Shown piece by piece: positions 44,673 through 54,303 of a stretch of 57,589 bases of DNA. Source of the stretch: Bacteroidaceae bacterium (GTDB lineage: Bacteria > Bacteroidota > Bacteroidia > Bacteroidales > Bacteroidaceae); the NCBI GenBank assembly GCA_017541025.1, contig JAFXZY010000032.1:1-57589 (forward strand), written 5' to 3'. The position numbers were made by a program, and so were the translations under genes. The stretch's first letter is position 1, and every line of letters begins with the position of its first letter. The notes under the pieces were generated by a model. It was not told where the DNA came from, made no database searches, and worked only from the letters and a program-made list of their open reading frames with translations.

Positions 44673-47240
44673 ATGACATCAAAATACGGAGTGATCTCCA
44701 AGATTCTTCTTGTTGTTTTTCTGATGACTGTTTCTTCAAGTGCTTTTGCCCAGTCAATGACGGATAATCAGGTTATCCAGTTTGTTCTGCAAGAACAACA
44801 AAAAGGTTCTGATCAACAGACCATTGTTACTAAACTTCTTCAGAAGGGTGTAACGGCAGAACAGTTAAGAAGGATTCGGAAGAAATATGAAGCTCAGAAG
44901 ACCCAAATGGGAGCAGTAGACTTACAGGATCAGGATATCACTACCAACAATACTGCCAACAGAATGCGCACAAATAAGGAGAAGGCTTTGGAGAAACTGA
45001 ATCAGCAGAACGGTTATATGATTCGTTCCCAGCGTGAGGAGATGGAGGAAAAGCTGAAGTCGAGAACCGACAGACAGAACGAGTTGAATGATGAAATCGG
45101 ATTCATGGACATCGATTCTCTAATCTACTATCAGAATTTTTTTCGTGATGAGAGTCAGGTATTCGGACGAAATATTTTCAACAACAAGCTCCTTACTTTC
45201 GAGCCTAACCAGAATATGGCAACACCTGCCAACTATTGTCTGGGTGCCGGTGATATGGTAGTAATTGACGTATGGGGGGCAAGCCAACAGACTTTTGAAG
45301 GAACTATCTCGCCAGATGGCGTAGTGGTTATTGATGGCGTAGGTCCAATAAAACTGGCAGGCTTGACGGTTAAACAGGCAACCCAAACGGTAAAGAGCCG
45401 TTTAAGTAAATTCTATTCCGATTGCAGTTTCAGCCTTTCTGTGGGTGATACTCGCAGTATCCAAGTTCAGGTGGTGGGCGATGTGGTTATGCCGGGAACC
45501 TACACATTAAGTAGCCTAAGCAGCGCTTTTAATGCATTATACGCAGCAGGAGGTATCAATGAGATTGGAACGTTACGTGATATTAAGGTTTACAGAGGAG
45601 GTCGCCAAGTGGCAACCATTGATGTTTATGACTATCTCTTGAACGGAAATCAGAATGGTGATATCCGTTTACAGGACAATGATATTGTTCAGGTAGGTCC
45701 TTATGAATGCCTGGTGAATGTAAGAGGAAAAATCAAACGCCCCATGTTCTATGAGATGAAGCGCTCTGAGAGCGTGAAGCAGTTGCTCAGTTATGCAGGA
45801 GGCTTTTCGGGTGATGCTTATACCAAAAATGTCAGATTGAGTCGAAAATCAGGCCAAGAGTATAGCATGTATACGATAGATGAGTTCCAGATGGGCAACT
45901 TTAATGTGATGGATGGCGACTCTTTGTATGTGGACAGCGTGATAGCTCGATACAACAACATGGTAGAGGTTAGAGGTGCTGTTAAGCATGCTGGTCAGTA
46001 TCAGTTGGGAGGTGAGATCCAGACAGTACGTGGATTGTTACAAGTTGCCGAAGGACTACGTGAGGATGCCTTCCGTAATCGTGCTGTCATGCACAGAGAG
46101 AAAGACGACCTTACGCTCGAAATGGTTTCTGTGGATATTGATGGTATCCTCAATGGTACTGTTGCAGATATTCCCTTAAAGAAAGGAGATGTACTTTATG
46201 TTCCCAGTCAAGTGGATATGAAAGGTGAACAAGTACTGAAGATAAGTGGAGAAGTTATTTACCCGGGTACATACCAGTATGCTGAAAATACAACAGTTGA
46301 GGACCTTATTCTGCAGGCTGGCGGCTTGACAGAAGCAGCTTCAATGGCTAAGGTGGATGTATTCCGCCGTATCAACGATATCAACTCAACCGAGAATACC
46401 GGACAAATGGCAGAGTCGTTCAGTTTTGCCATTGAAGACGGATTCCGTATTAACGAGGGTAGTTTTAAACTGCTTCCTTATGATGAAGTGGTTGTACGCC
46501 GGAGTCCATCATATAGTGAACAGAAGAACGTATCCATTACAGGTTGTGTGAATTTTGAGGGGCGATACTCAATGACCAGTAAAAATTTCCGTCTGAGCGA
46601 TCTTGTCAAGGCCGCTGGAGGCGTTACCTCTTTGGCTTATACCAAGGGAGCCAGATTGAACCGTGTAATGACACCAGACGAACGTCTTCAGCGTGAAAGT
46701 TCATTGCGTGCTGCACAGATTCAGTTGTACGAAGAGTCTCTTTCGAGCGATAAGGAGTTTAATAAAGCGAATGCAGATACCCTGTTGCAGATGAAAATGG
46801 ATTTGGGAACAACCTATCCTGTAGCGGTGAATCTGGAAAAGGCAATGGCTAATCCCGGTTGTCCCGAAGATATTGTGTTGCGTGAGGGCGATCAGGTGAC
46901 GATACCCCAGTTCAGTAATACCGTCAAGGTAAGTGGTGAGGTTAGTTATCCCATCAGTATGAATTACAAAAAGGGTGAGCGATTGAGCTATTATATCAAA
47001 CGTGCCGGCGGTTATGGCAATAGAGCCAAGAAGAACGGTGTCTATGCCATTTATATGAATGGTGCAGTACAAAAGATTAACAAAGCGGGCACCAAGAGCA
47101 TAGAGCCTGGTTGCGAGATTGTTGTGCCTACCAAGAAACAAGGCAAGAAGATGAGTTCTGCCGAGATTGTTGCCCTTACCTCGGGTGCAGCATCCTTGTC
47201 CAGTGTAATCATTGCCATTATCAGCTTAATCAAAAAATAA
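44673..47240 (+). CDS. Wza-like polysaccharide export protein with six SLBB repeats
   Basis: An 855-residue envelope protein with a signal peptide (ILLVVFLMTVSSSAFAQ). An N-terminal helical region (about 25-140) is rich in Gln/Lys/Glu. A polysaccharide-export domain follows (YCLGAGDMVVIDVWGA, then GTISPDGVVVIDGVGPIKLAGLT). Six SLBB repeats have openings VQVVGDVVMPGTY, VNVRGKIKRPMFY, VEVRGAVKHAGQY, LKISGEVIYPGTY, VSITGCVNFEGRY and VKVSGEVSYP. A C-terminal membrane segment (SGAASLSSVIIAIISLI) ends the protein. It would form the outer-membrane or periplasmic export channel. It leads a co-directional cluster of nine genes. Confidence 0.93.
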   Translation: MTSKYGVISKILLVVFLMTVSSSAFAQSMTDNQVIQFVLQEQQKGSDQQTIVTKLLQKGVTAEQLRRIRKKYEAQKTQMGAVDLQDQDITTNNTANRMRTNKEKALEKLNQQNGYMIRSQREEMEEKLKSRTDRQNELNDEIGFMDIDSLIYYQNFFRDESQVFGRNIFNNKLLTFEPNQNMATPANYCLGAGDMVVIDVWGASQQTFEGTISPDGVVVIDGVGPIKLAGLTVKQATQTVKSRLSKFYSDCSFSLSVGDTRSIQVQVVGDVVMPGTYTLSSLSSAFNALYAAGGINEIGTLRDIKVYRGGRQVATIDVYDYLLNGNQNGDIRLQDNDIVQVGPYECLVNVRGKIKRPMFYEMKRSESVKQLLSYAGGFSGDAYTKNVRLSRKSGQEYSMYTIDEFQMGNFNVMDGDSLYVDSVIARYNNMVEVRGAVKHAGQYQLGGEIQTVRGLLQVAEGLREDAFRNRAVMHREKDDLTLEMVSVDIDGILNGTVADIPLKKGDVLYVPSQVDMKGEQVLKISGEVIYPGTYQYAENTTVEDLILQAGGLTEAASMAKVDVFRRINDINSTENTGQMAESFSFAIEDGFRINEGSFKLLPYDEVVVRRSPSYSEQKNVSITGCVNFEGRYSMTSKNFRLSDLVKAAGGVTSLAYTKGARLNRVMTPDERLQRESSLRAAQIQLYEESLSSDKEFNKANADTLLQMKMDLGTTYPVAVNLEKAMANPGCPEDIVLREGDQVTIPQFSNTVKVSGEVSYPISMNYKKGERLSYYIKRAGGYGNRAKKNGVYAIYMNGAVQKINKAGTKSIEPGCEIVVPTKKQGKKMSSAEIVALTSGAASLSSVIIAIISLIKK

Positions 47241-47289
47241 TTTTATCTCTATCCTGTTAAGATTCTATTAAAAGTAATTCGATACCCGC

Positions 47290-48345
47290 ATGGAAGAAAA
47301 AAAATATCAGCAGCAGCAAATTATAGACCTAAAGAAAATTGTTAGTATTCTTTGGGAAAAGAAAAAAACCTTTTTAAAAGTGTGGGTGGTGACATTTATT
47401 CTTTCATGCATTTGGATATTACCACAACCAAGATATTATGTTTGTGAGGTTAAATTGGCCCCAGAGATGAATGGCGAAGATGTTGGCGGAAGTCTTTCTA
47501 GTATAGCTTCTTCATTTGGGTTTAACATTGGTGGAATGGCAGGGCAGGATGCAATTTATCCAGAACTATATCCGGAACTTTTTGAAAACCCAGAGTTCGT
47601 TGTTGGTCTTTATGGCATAAAAGTAGCCACGAAAGATGGTAATCTTGCTACAGACTACTTCACATACATGAAATCTCATCAAAAAAAGAATCCTCTTACG
47701 TATCCTTTTCTTTGGGTTAAGTCAAAAATATCTGCTTTCTTTGAGGCGGAAGATAATATCCCCAGAGGCAAAGGTTGTGACATAAATCCTTTCATGATGA
47801 ATCGTAAGGATTTTCTCTTGATGCAGAAAGTAATGAAGAATATCAACTGTGCGGTGGATAGGAAGACAAGTGTCATTACTATTAATGTGAAAGATCAAGA
47901 CCCTCTCGTATGTGCCACCATGGCAGATAGCGTGAAGAATCATTTGCAGGATTTTATCATACGTTATCGTACTAGCAAAGCTAGTGAAGACATTATTCAT
48001 TATCAAGAGATGAGAGACAGTGCTGAGCGCGAATACGATGCTGCCATGGCATCATATAGCCGTTTCTGTGACGCGCACCAAAATGTCATTCTACAAAGTA
48101 TCCAAAGTGAGCGTGACAAACTGGAAAAAGACTTGGAGCTAAAACAGAATTCTCTTGTTGCAATGGAAACCCAGTTGCAAAGTACTAAAGTCAAATTACA
48201 GGAGAAAACTCCAGCTTTTACTACTTTGAAAAGTGCAATGGTACCAGTTTTGCCAGAAGGCCCCAAAAGAATGCTTTTTGTTATTGGTATGATGATACTT
48301 GCTTTTGTTTTAACCTCTGTTTATGTTCTTCGGAAACAGCAATGA
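47290..48345 (+). CDS. wzz: Wzz-type chain-length regulator
   Basis: A 351-residue inner-membrane protein with two flanking membrane segments (about 30-46, WVVTFILSCIWILPQP, and 328-345) and a long periplasmic helical part between them (about 225-305, coiled-coil-like). It sets polymer length with the Wzy polymerase. The C-terminus stops at LRKQQ with no kinase domain. Its last 23 bases overlap the start of the flippase gene, which implies coupled translation. Confidence 0.88.
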   Translation: MEEKKYQQQQIIDLKKIVSILWEKKKTFLKVWVVTFILSCIWILPQPRYYVCEVKLAPEMNGEDVGGSLSSIASSFGFNIGGMAGQDAIYPELYPELFENPEFVVGLYGIKVATKDGNLATDYFTYMKSHQKKNPLTYPFLWVKSKISAFFEAEDNIPRGKGCDINPFMMNRKDFLLMQKVMKNINCAVDRKTSVITINVKDQDPLVCATMADSVKNHLQDFIIRYRTSKASEDIIHYQEMRDSAEREYDAAMASYSRFCDAHQNVILQSIQSERDKLEKDLELKQNSLVAMETQLQSTKVKLQEKTPAFTTLKSAMVPVLPEGPKRMLFVIGMMILAFVLTSVYVLRKQQ

Positions 48346-49648
48346 AATATCTAAGAAGGATAAGGCTCTAAGAAATATAATGTGGGCCGTCTGCGGCAAG
48401 ATTGTCAGTTTGCTGGGAGTTCTTGTCGGCGCTATCATTGTTGCCAGATATCTCGGTCAGGAACAATATGGTATAATGAATTATGTGGTGAGCTATGTAG
48501 CAATATTTCAGGTGTTTGCAGATTTTGGATTAGATCTTATTCAGATACGCGAAGAGTCTAAGAATCCAAGCCTACGTAACAAAATTATCGGTACGGTATT
48601 CACCCTGAAACTCATTTTTGCAGTCATAACACTAATTGCCATTCCTATTACACTTTTCTTTTTCGAAACGAGTGCAGAGGTTAGTTGCTTTATCATGATA
48701 TATGCCTTCTCTGTTGTCTTGAACACCACATGGGTCTGTCGAAACCATTTTACTTCTATTGTATGGAATGAGTATATGGTAAAGACAGAGATCTCCAGAA
48801 CGCTAATCGGTATAACGGTGAAAGTGGCATTGGTATTTTTGCATATGCCCCTTATATGGTTTATTCTCTCTTTGCTCTTGGATTCATTATTGCTGGCCAT
48901 GGGTTACACAATTTCGTATTCCAAAATGATTGACAGCATACGTAAGTGGTCGTTTGACAAGGAATTGGCCAAGTACTTTGTCAAACAGTCTTTTCCTTTG
49001 CTATTGTCGGGTGCGGCCATCGTCATCTATAATCGTATAGATCAGGTGATGATAGGCAATATCATAGACAAAAGTCATCTGGGAATCTATTCGGTAGCCG
49101 TCAGGTTTGTGGAACTTTTGGTATTTGTGCCGACAATCATCTCTCAAACTATTAGTCCTATGCTTGTAGAGATACATCAGAAAGACGGTCAGCAATATGA
49201 AAGGTTATCTCAGGTTTTCTTAAATATCACCGTGTCAGGGTGTTTCATATTGGCAATAGTCGTTAGCCTCTTATCATATCCTGTCGTATATCTTACTTTT
49301 GGACAGGAATACATTGGTGCTGCCTCTGTGCTGGCCATTTTATCCTTCAAGGTTATTGGTGATGCACTGTCCCAAACATCAGGACAACTCATAATTATCG
49401 AAGGTATTCATCGATATGCCTCTGTGAGGAATATTATTGGATGTGTTACATGTGTTGTTTTAAATCTGATAGTTATTAAACACTTTGGTATTCGAGGGGT
49501 GGCATATGTGGCGGTTATAACCATTTTTGTATCGGGAACATTAGCAGACTTTATCATTCCACCTTATAGAAAAATCTTCTGTAAACAGATGCAATCACTT
49601 TTTATGGGTTGGAAGGACATTATACATATAAGAACTCTACTTCAATGA
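48323..49648 (+). CDS. wzx: Wzx-type polysaccharide flippase
   Basis: A 441-residue protein with about 12 membrane segments of the MOP/PST superfamily that moves lipid-linked repeat units across the inner membrane. Typical starts: KALRNIMWAVCGKIVSLLGV, ARYLGQEQYGIMNYV and FADFGLDLIQIREESK; later IYNRIDQVMIGNI. It overlaps wzz by 23 bases at its start and the nitroreductase-like gene by ATGA at its end. Confidence 0.92.
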   Translation: MFFGNSNEISKKDKALRNIMWAVCGKIVSLLGVLVGAIIVARYLGQEQYGIMNYVVSYVAIFQVFADFGLDLIQIREESKNPSLRNKIIGTVFTLKLIFAVITLIAIPITLFFFETSAEVSCFIMIYAFSVVLNTTWVCRNHFTSIVWNEYMVKTEISRTLIGITVKVALVFLHMPLIWFILSLLLDSLLLAMGYTISYSKMIDSIRKWSFDKELAKYFVKQSFPLLLSGAAIVIYNRIDQVMIGNIIDKSHLGIYSVAVRFVELLVFVPTIISQTISPMLVEIHQKDGQQYERLSQVFLNITVSGCFILAIVVSLLSYPVVYLTFGQEYIGAASVLAILSFKVIGDALSQTSGQLIIIEGIHRYASVRNIIGCVTCVVLNLIVIKHFGIRGVAYVAVITIFVSGTLADFIIPPYRKIFCKQMQSLFMGWKDIIHIRTLLQ

Positions 49649-50640
49649 TTTTAAGACGCATATTTCATAGCTTGAAGGCTCGCATGCCGCTTCCTATTCA
49701 GTTTCTGTTAGAGGTACTGGGGTATTGGCGTCGTCTTTGCAAATATAACGCAAGCAGAAATACTGACAGAGATATGCAGAAGATGCAGTACACGCTTCTG
49801 AGAGAAAATCATATCATTGAAAAAGGTATGTCAATCCGCCAGACACATCATGCTTTTGGACAAGCAAAAGTGGCTGTTCTTATAAAGAGATTACGGAAGT
49901 ATCAACGTCTTTACGGTCAAACAGACAGGGCGTTCTTATATTATCCAATATCAACAATCAAGGCTTATATAGACTACCAGCATAATGATAATGTAGAAAT
50001 TCCCGATATCGAACATTCTTTTACTCTTCTATGTGAAGAGGCAGGGTTTTCACCTAAAGACATTGTTCTTCCTGCTGGCATAAAAAACGGAAGTGCCAGA
50101 TATTTACAGGAGCAGGCAAAGTCAAATTTCAAGGATTTGCTTTACAGTCGGCACTCTATTCGTTATTTCCAAGATACTCTACCGTCACGGGCACTTATTG
50201 ATGATGCGTTGTTACTTGCTTCACGCACCCCTTCAGCATGCAATCGTCAAGCATGGCATACTCATATTTATTTTGGAAACGATTCACACGAGATACTGCG
50301 TATGCAGGATGGATGCAAAGGCTTTTACAACGACATACATTGTTGCATTGTTGTTACGGCAGATATGAAAGGATTTTTGGGACACGAACCTTTCCAGTGC
50401 TATGTTGATGGCGGACTTTATGCACAAAATCTCATCAATGCTCTCCATTACGTTGGTCTTGGTTCTATCCCTTTATCTTGCGGCTTCATGAATGACAAAT
50501 TGCAGAAAATACAGAATTGCTTTGGTATTCCGGAAAACGAAGTTATGATTCTTATCATTGGAGTCGGCGTCATGTGTGCAGACATGAAAATTGCGATTTC
50601 TACGCGTAAACCAATAACTCAAACAAATAAGTATCACTAA
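49645..50640 (+). CDS. nitroreductase-family flavoprotein of the polysaccharide cluster
   Basis: A 331-residue protein. The C-terminal half (about 155-331) is a nitroreductase-type FMN domain: LYSRHSIRYFQD, ASRTPSACNRQAWHTHIYFG, and GGLYAQNLINALHYVGLGS. The N-terminal 150 residues are a basic helical extension not usual for the family. The start at 49645 overlaps the wzx stop as ATGA and is preferred over an ATG 36 bases earlier. Such proteins recur in capsule clusters, often near pyruvyltransferase-like genes as here, but their substrate is not established. Confidence 0.85.
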   Translation: MILRRIFHSLKARMPLPIQFLLEVLGYWRRLCKYNASRNTDRDMQKMQYTLLRENHIIEKGMSIRQTHHAFGQAKVAVLIKRLRKYQRLYGQTDRAFLYYPISTIKAYIDYQHNDNVEIPDIEHSFTLLCEEAGFSPKDIVLPAGIKNGSARYLQEQAKSNFKDLLYSRHSIRYFQDTLPSRALIDDALLLASRTPSACNRQAWHTHIYFGNDSHEILRMQDGCKGFYNDIHCCIVVTADMKGFLGHEPFQCYVDGGLYAQNLINALHYVGLGSIPLSCGFMNDKLQKIQNCFGIPENEVMILIIGVGVMCADMKIAISTRKPITQTNKYH

Positions 50641-50656
50641 ATTACATAATAAACAC

Positions 50657-51949
50657 GTGTATTTTATTCCACTCGTATATTTCAGCGCTCTCACATATTA
50701 CTTCTGGCAAAAGCACAGGGTAATAGACCTTGCTGTGTATATGTCTGGGCTCTTCGTCATCACATCATTATGTTGCGTGCTGATGGTTACTGGCGGTTAT
50801 CTATCTGCTGATGGTGGCGTGTTGTTTGATGGATGGGAACCAACTTTCGGTATTGTGCCCACACTACTCTACTGTGGACTTGTTACACTTACAATCTTTC
50901 CTTTTTCATTTATTCGTCCCGAGAAATTGGAGAATATCAGCAATGTACATAGGTTTATCTTATATGGTTTTACTTTGTTCATTATTGTTCAGGGAGTTAT
51001 CATGTATTACCTAGTTGGGGGCTTTATTTCAGACCTTTTAAATGGCGACTTCAAGTTCTTGAAGAATTCGTATTACTCTGGCGACATATCACCTGCGGAT
51101 GCAAAGATGCTCACAATGCCTTTGCCATTTCAGATGATGTTCTTACTGAGTTTTATGACATTGTTGGCTCTTCCCCTCTTTTTTTATTATTCATGTATCG
51201 AAAAGAGAAGTTTATGGCTCACATCACCCTTATTAGCAGTATCCATCAGTCCTATTTTGCGTGGTGTTCTTATTGCTGACCGCACGGAAATAATACATTA
51301 CGGCTTGATGTTCTTCTTCTGCTTAGTGTTTTTCCAGAAGTTCATAACCAAGAAAGTCCGTAATTTCTTCTTTGTCGGAAGTGTTCCAGTGATAGCCGTA
51401 GGTCTAATTTATTTTATTGCAGTTTCTGTATCAAGATTTGAAGATCAGGATGAGGGAACAGGAGGCAATATGATTGAATATGCTGGGCAATCTTATGCAA
51501 ATTTCTGCTATTTCTTTGAGAATCACAATCCAGAACTTTTTTATTTAGAACGCGAACTTCCTATAACTTCTTTTTTTATCTTCAACAATCAGTATGTTGA
51601 TACAAAGGGAGAACGAACAGCTAGGGAAGGTTTTTTTATTGGTGTTTTTGCATCACACATTGGATCGTGGCTTCTTGATACGGGTGTTGTGGGAGCAATA
51701 TTAATAAGCTCTTTATTCGCTTTGGTATGCTGTATTGTGATAGGTAGGTACAATCGTACGGATTTTGATATTGGTGAGGTTTTTATGATATTCGCGCTTG
51801 GTGCAATACCTACATTTGGCATCTTTTACTATAGGTACTATACTGTAGCAACGGCTTTTGTCTATGTTGCTGCCATTTGTTTTTATATTCTCTCCAAATA
51901 TGTTTTTGTTTTGGGGCATAATGACGTTAAAGAAACAGAAGAGGCATGA
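50657..51949 (+). CDS. wzy: Wzy-like O-antigen/exopolysaccharide polymerase
   Basis: A 430-residue protein with ten or more membrane segments and one large soluble loop (about 280-340), the pattern of Wzy polymerases that join flipped repeat units. It starts with GTG at 50657; no ATG lies before the first membrane segment. Its stop codon overlaps the next start (ATGA). Primary sequence of Wzy proteins is poorly conserved, so the call rests on topology and position in the cluster. Confidence 0.78.
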   Translation: MYFIPLVYFSALTYYFWQKHRVIDLAVYMSGLFVITSLCCVLMVTGGYLSADGGVLFDGWEPTFGIVPTLLYCGLVTLTIFPFSFIRPEKLENISNVHRFILYGFTLFIIVQGVIMYYLVGGFISDLLNGDFKFLKNSYYSGDISPADAKMLTMPLPFQMMFLLSFMTLLALPLFFYYSCIEKRSLWLTSPLLAVSISPILRGVLIADRTEIIHYGLMFFFCLVFFQKFITKKVRNFFFVGSVPVIAVGLIYFIAVSVSRFEDQDEGTGGNMIEYAGQSYANFCYFFENHNPELFYLERELPITSFFIFNNQYVDTKGERTAREGFFIGVFASHIGSWLLDTGVVGAILISSLFALVCCIVIGRYNRTDFDIGEVFMIFALGAIPTFGIFYYRYYTVATAFVYVAAICFYILSKYVFVLGHNDVKETEEA

Positions 51950-53124
51950 AATATTTTTTTCCAATACATCTCGATGGCGGCAATCGTGGTTGCGAAGCTA
52001 TAGCTAAAGGGTCTGCTCTTCTTATAAGTGAAGATAAGGAAAATCTCTTTGGTTACTGTCGTGATGTAAAATTAGATACTCATTTGGGGGTGGATAAGTT
52101 TTTTTCTTTAATTCCTGCCAAACGAGACTCTTATGTCATTGACCGCTGCCTTGGTTTATTGAATAAAATATTTCATTCCAAGAAAACAAAAGCGTGGCGT
52201 GAGTTGTACCCTTACCGAAGTTTCCTTCGTCTTATCCACTCTGATGATGTTATGATTTCCACCGGTGGGGATATGATGTGCTATGATGACAATGTGGCAG
52301 TTTATACAAATATCTATTTACATCAGAAAGGAATTAAGACGGTCTTATGGGGCTGTTCCATGGGACCGGAGAATCTCACCTCAGCAAAACTTAAGTCGCT
52401 ATTCTGCTTTTCACTTATTTATGCCCGTGAGTCACTTACATATGAATATTTCAAGCAACTCGGGTTAAAGAACATTTGCCTTTGTCCGGATCCTGCGTTT
52501 ATTCTTCCTGCAGAGGAATTCCCTTTACAGGAATGTTTCAAAAAAGACAACGTGGTGGGACTTAATATAAGCAATTTTGTGGTTGGTGGAATGTCGTTAG
52601 ATAGTGATTTTGGCAAGGAAATAACCGAGTTGATAGGTCATATCCTTAAAAACACGGAGCATGACATTCTTCTTGTACCTCATGTTACTTGGAACCGGGA
52701 TAAAGTGAATCAAGATGACCGTCAAATGGCACGGATTATAAAAAGTCGTTTCGGAAATGACAAAAGAATAAGTATCCTTGACATTGACCACATGAACTAT
52801 TGCCAGATACGCTACGTAATATCCAAATGTAAAATGTTTATTGGCGCAAGAACCCATGCCGTAATTTCCGCATATGCGATGTGTGTGCCAACAATCGCAC
52901 TTGGCTATTCTATTAAATCCCGTGGTATAGCCAAGGATTTAGGGCTTGATGAAGCTCTTGTTGTTAACAGCAAGAATTTCATTAAGGGAAGTCTGCTGCA
53001 ATCCTTCAACTATTTAAAAGAGCACGAAAACGAGATACGTCAACACCTCTCAGAGATTATGCCTGTTTATAAACAGCGCACTTATCTTATACGAGAGCAT
53101 TTGGCACTCCTCAATACACAGTAA
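51946..53124 (+). CDS. polysaccharide pyruvyltransferase-family protein
   Basis: A 392-residue soluble protein of the CsaB/WcaK family, which adds pyruvate ketals to sugars. Seen: an opening of NRGCEAIAKGSALLI, STGGDMMCYDD, LWGCSMGPE, YARESLTYEYFKQLGL, CPDPAFIL, and FIGARTHAVISAYAMCVPTIALGYSIKSRGIAKDLG at the C-terminal side (typical GxRxHAxI motif). ATGA overlap with the polymerase gene. Family members have several acceptor sugars; which applies here is unknown. Confidence 0.9.
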   Translation: MKYFFPIHLDGGNRGCEAIAKGSALLISEDKENLFGYCRDVKLDTHLGVDKFFSLIPAKRDSYVIDRCLGLLNKIFHSKKTKAWRELYPYRSFLRLIHSDDVMISTGGDMMCYDDNVAVYTNIYLHQKGIKTVLWGCSMGPENLTSAKLKSLFCFSLIYARESLTYEYFKQLGLKNICLCPDPAFILPAEEFPLQECFKKDNVVGLNISNFVVGGMSLDSDFGKEITELIGHILKNTEHDILLVPHVTWNRDKVNQDDRQMARIIKSRFGNDKRISILDIDHMNYCQIRYVISKCKMFIGARTHAVISAYAMCVPTIALGYSIKSRGIAKDLGLDEALVVNSKNFIKGSLLQSFNYLKEHENEIRQHLSEIMPVYKQRTYLIREHLALLNTQ

Positions 53125-53127
53125 ACA

Positions 53128-54285
53128 ATGAGTACACCCAGAATAATTGCATTATATTTGCCACAGTTTCACCCTATACCAGAGAATGATAAATGGTGGG
53201 GACCTGGTTTCACAGAATGGACTAATGTGGTAAAGGCTAAACCTCTTTTCAAGGGACATGTTCAGCCAAAATTGCCTGCCGATTTAGGCTTTTATGACCT
53301 GCGTTTACCTGAGACACGTGAAGCACAGGCTACATTGGCTCGGGAGGCTGGTATTGAGGGATTTTGCTACTACCATTATTGGTTTGGCGGAAAACAGTTG
53401 TTAGAACGTCCTTTCAACGAGGTTTTAGCAAGTGGAAAACCGGATTATCCTTTCTGTTTATGCTGGGCAAATCATTCATGGAGTAACAAGACATGGAATA
53501 GGAAGTCTTATCTTCAGTCGAACTCTATGCTGATGGAACAGACCTATCCGGGTGAAGAAGATGACACGCAACATTTCTATTCTCTTCTTCCGGCATTCAA
53601 AGACCCTCGCTATATCACCATAGACGGGAATCCATTATTCTTTTTGTTTAATCCATGGGAGCATACTCGTGTACGGGAATGGATAAGTCTATGGAAAAAA
53701 CTTGCTAAGGAGAATGGCTTGGAAGGAATCCATCTAGTGGCTATGTGTGACTCTACACTTACCTTCAAGTTGCAGGCCGATGGTACTCGAACACGTGCTG
53801 TCCCCAATCTTGACAGTAGTGCAGACCTTTTTCAATCAGTACTTGATATGGGTTTTGATGCCGTCAATTCTTTCGGACGTCGTCGGGGTGAGATGCTGTG
53901 TAGAGGTAAATATGCTGACTTGTTTAAGACAATCCTTCGCAAGTTAGGTATTCCTATGGGTGCTTCTTGTTATGACTATGCAAAGACGGTTAAGGGTTTC
54001 TTTGCTCCGGAAGACAAATGGGAAAATGTCTATCCCACCATCATGCCCAACTGGGATCGCAGTCCACGTGCCACCTCATGGGATGGTATATATGTCGGAG
54101 CTTCACCAGAGTCTTTTAAAAAGCATATTTTGCAGGCTTTAGATATTGTCCGGGGAAAAAAACAGGAACACCAGATTATTATCCTGAAGTCATGGAACGA
54201 ATGGGGTGAGGGCAATTATGTTGAGCCAGACGAGCAGTTTGGACACGGATGGCTGACTGCTGTTAAAGAGGCGCTCAATGCATAA
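53128..54285 (+). CDS. WbsX-like GH99-related protein
   Basis: A 385-residue protein of the WbsX family found in O-antigen and capsule clusters, related to glycoside hydrolase family 99. Seen: IALYLPQFHPIPENDKWWG, GFTEWTNVVKAKPLFKGH, GIEGFCYYHYWFGGK, CWANHSWSNKTW and LKSWNEWGEGNYVEPD near the end. It lacks a signal peptide, so it acts in the cytoplasm and may work as a glycosyltransferase or mannosidase-like enzyme. Three bases separate it from the previous gene. Confidence 0.9.
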   Translation: MSTPRIIALYLPQFHPIPENDKWWGPGFTEWTNVVKAKPLFKGHVQPKLPADLGFYDLRLPETREAQATLAREAGIEGFCYYHYWFGGKQLLERPFNEVLASGKPDYPFCLCWANHSWSNKTWNRKSYLQSNSMLMEQTYPGEEDDTQHFYSLLPAFKDPRYITIDGNPLFFLFNPWEHTRVREWISLWKKLAKENGLEGIHLVAMCDSTLTFKLQADGTRTRAVPNLDSSADLFQSVLDMGFDAVNSFGRRRGEMLCRGKYADLFKTILRKLGIPMGASCYDYAKTVKGFFAPEDKWENVYPTIMPNWDRSPRATSWDGIYVGASPESFKKHILQALDIVRGKKQEHQIIILKSWNEWGEGNYVEPDEQFGHGWLTAVKEALNA

Positions 54286-54303
54286 ACTTGGGGGAAAAGT
54301 TGT

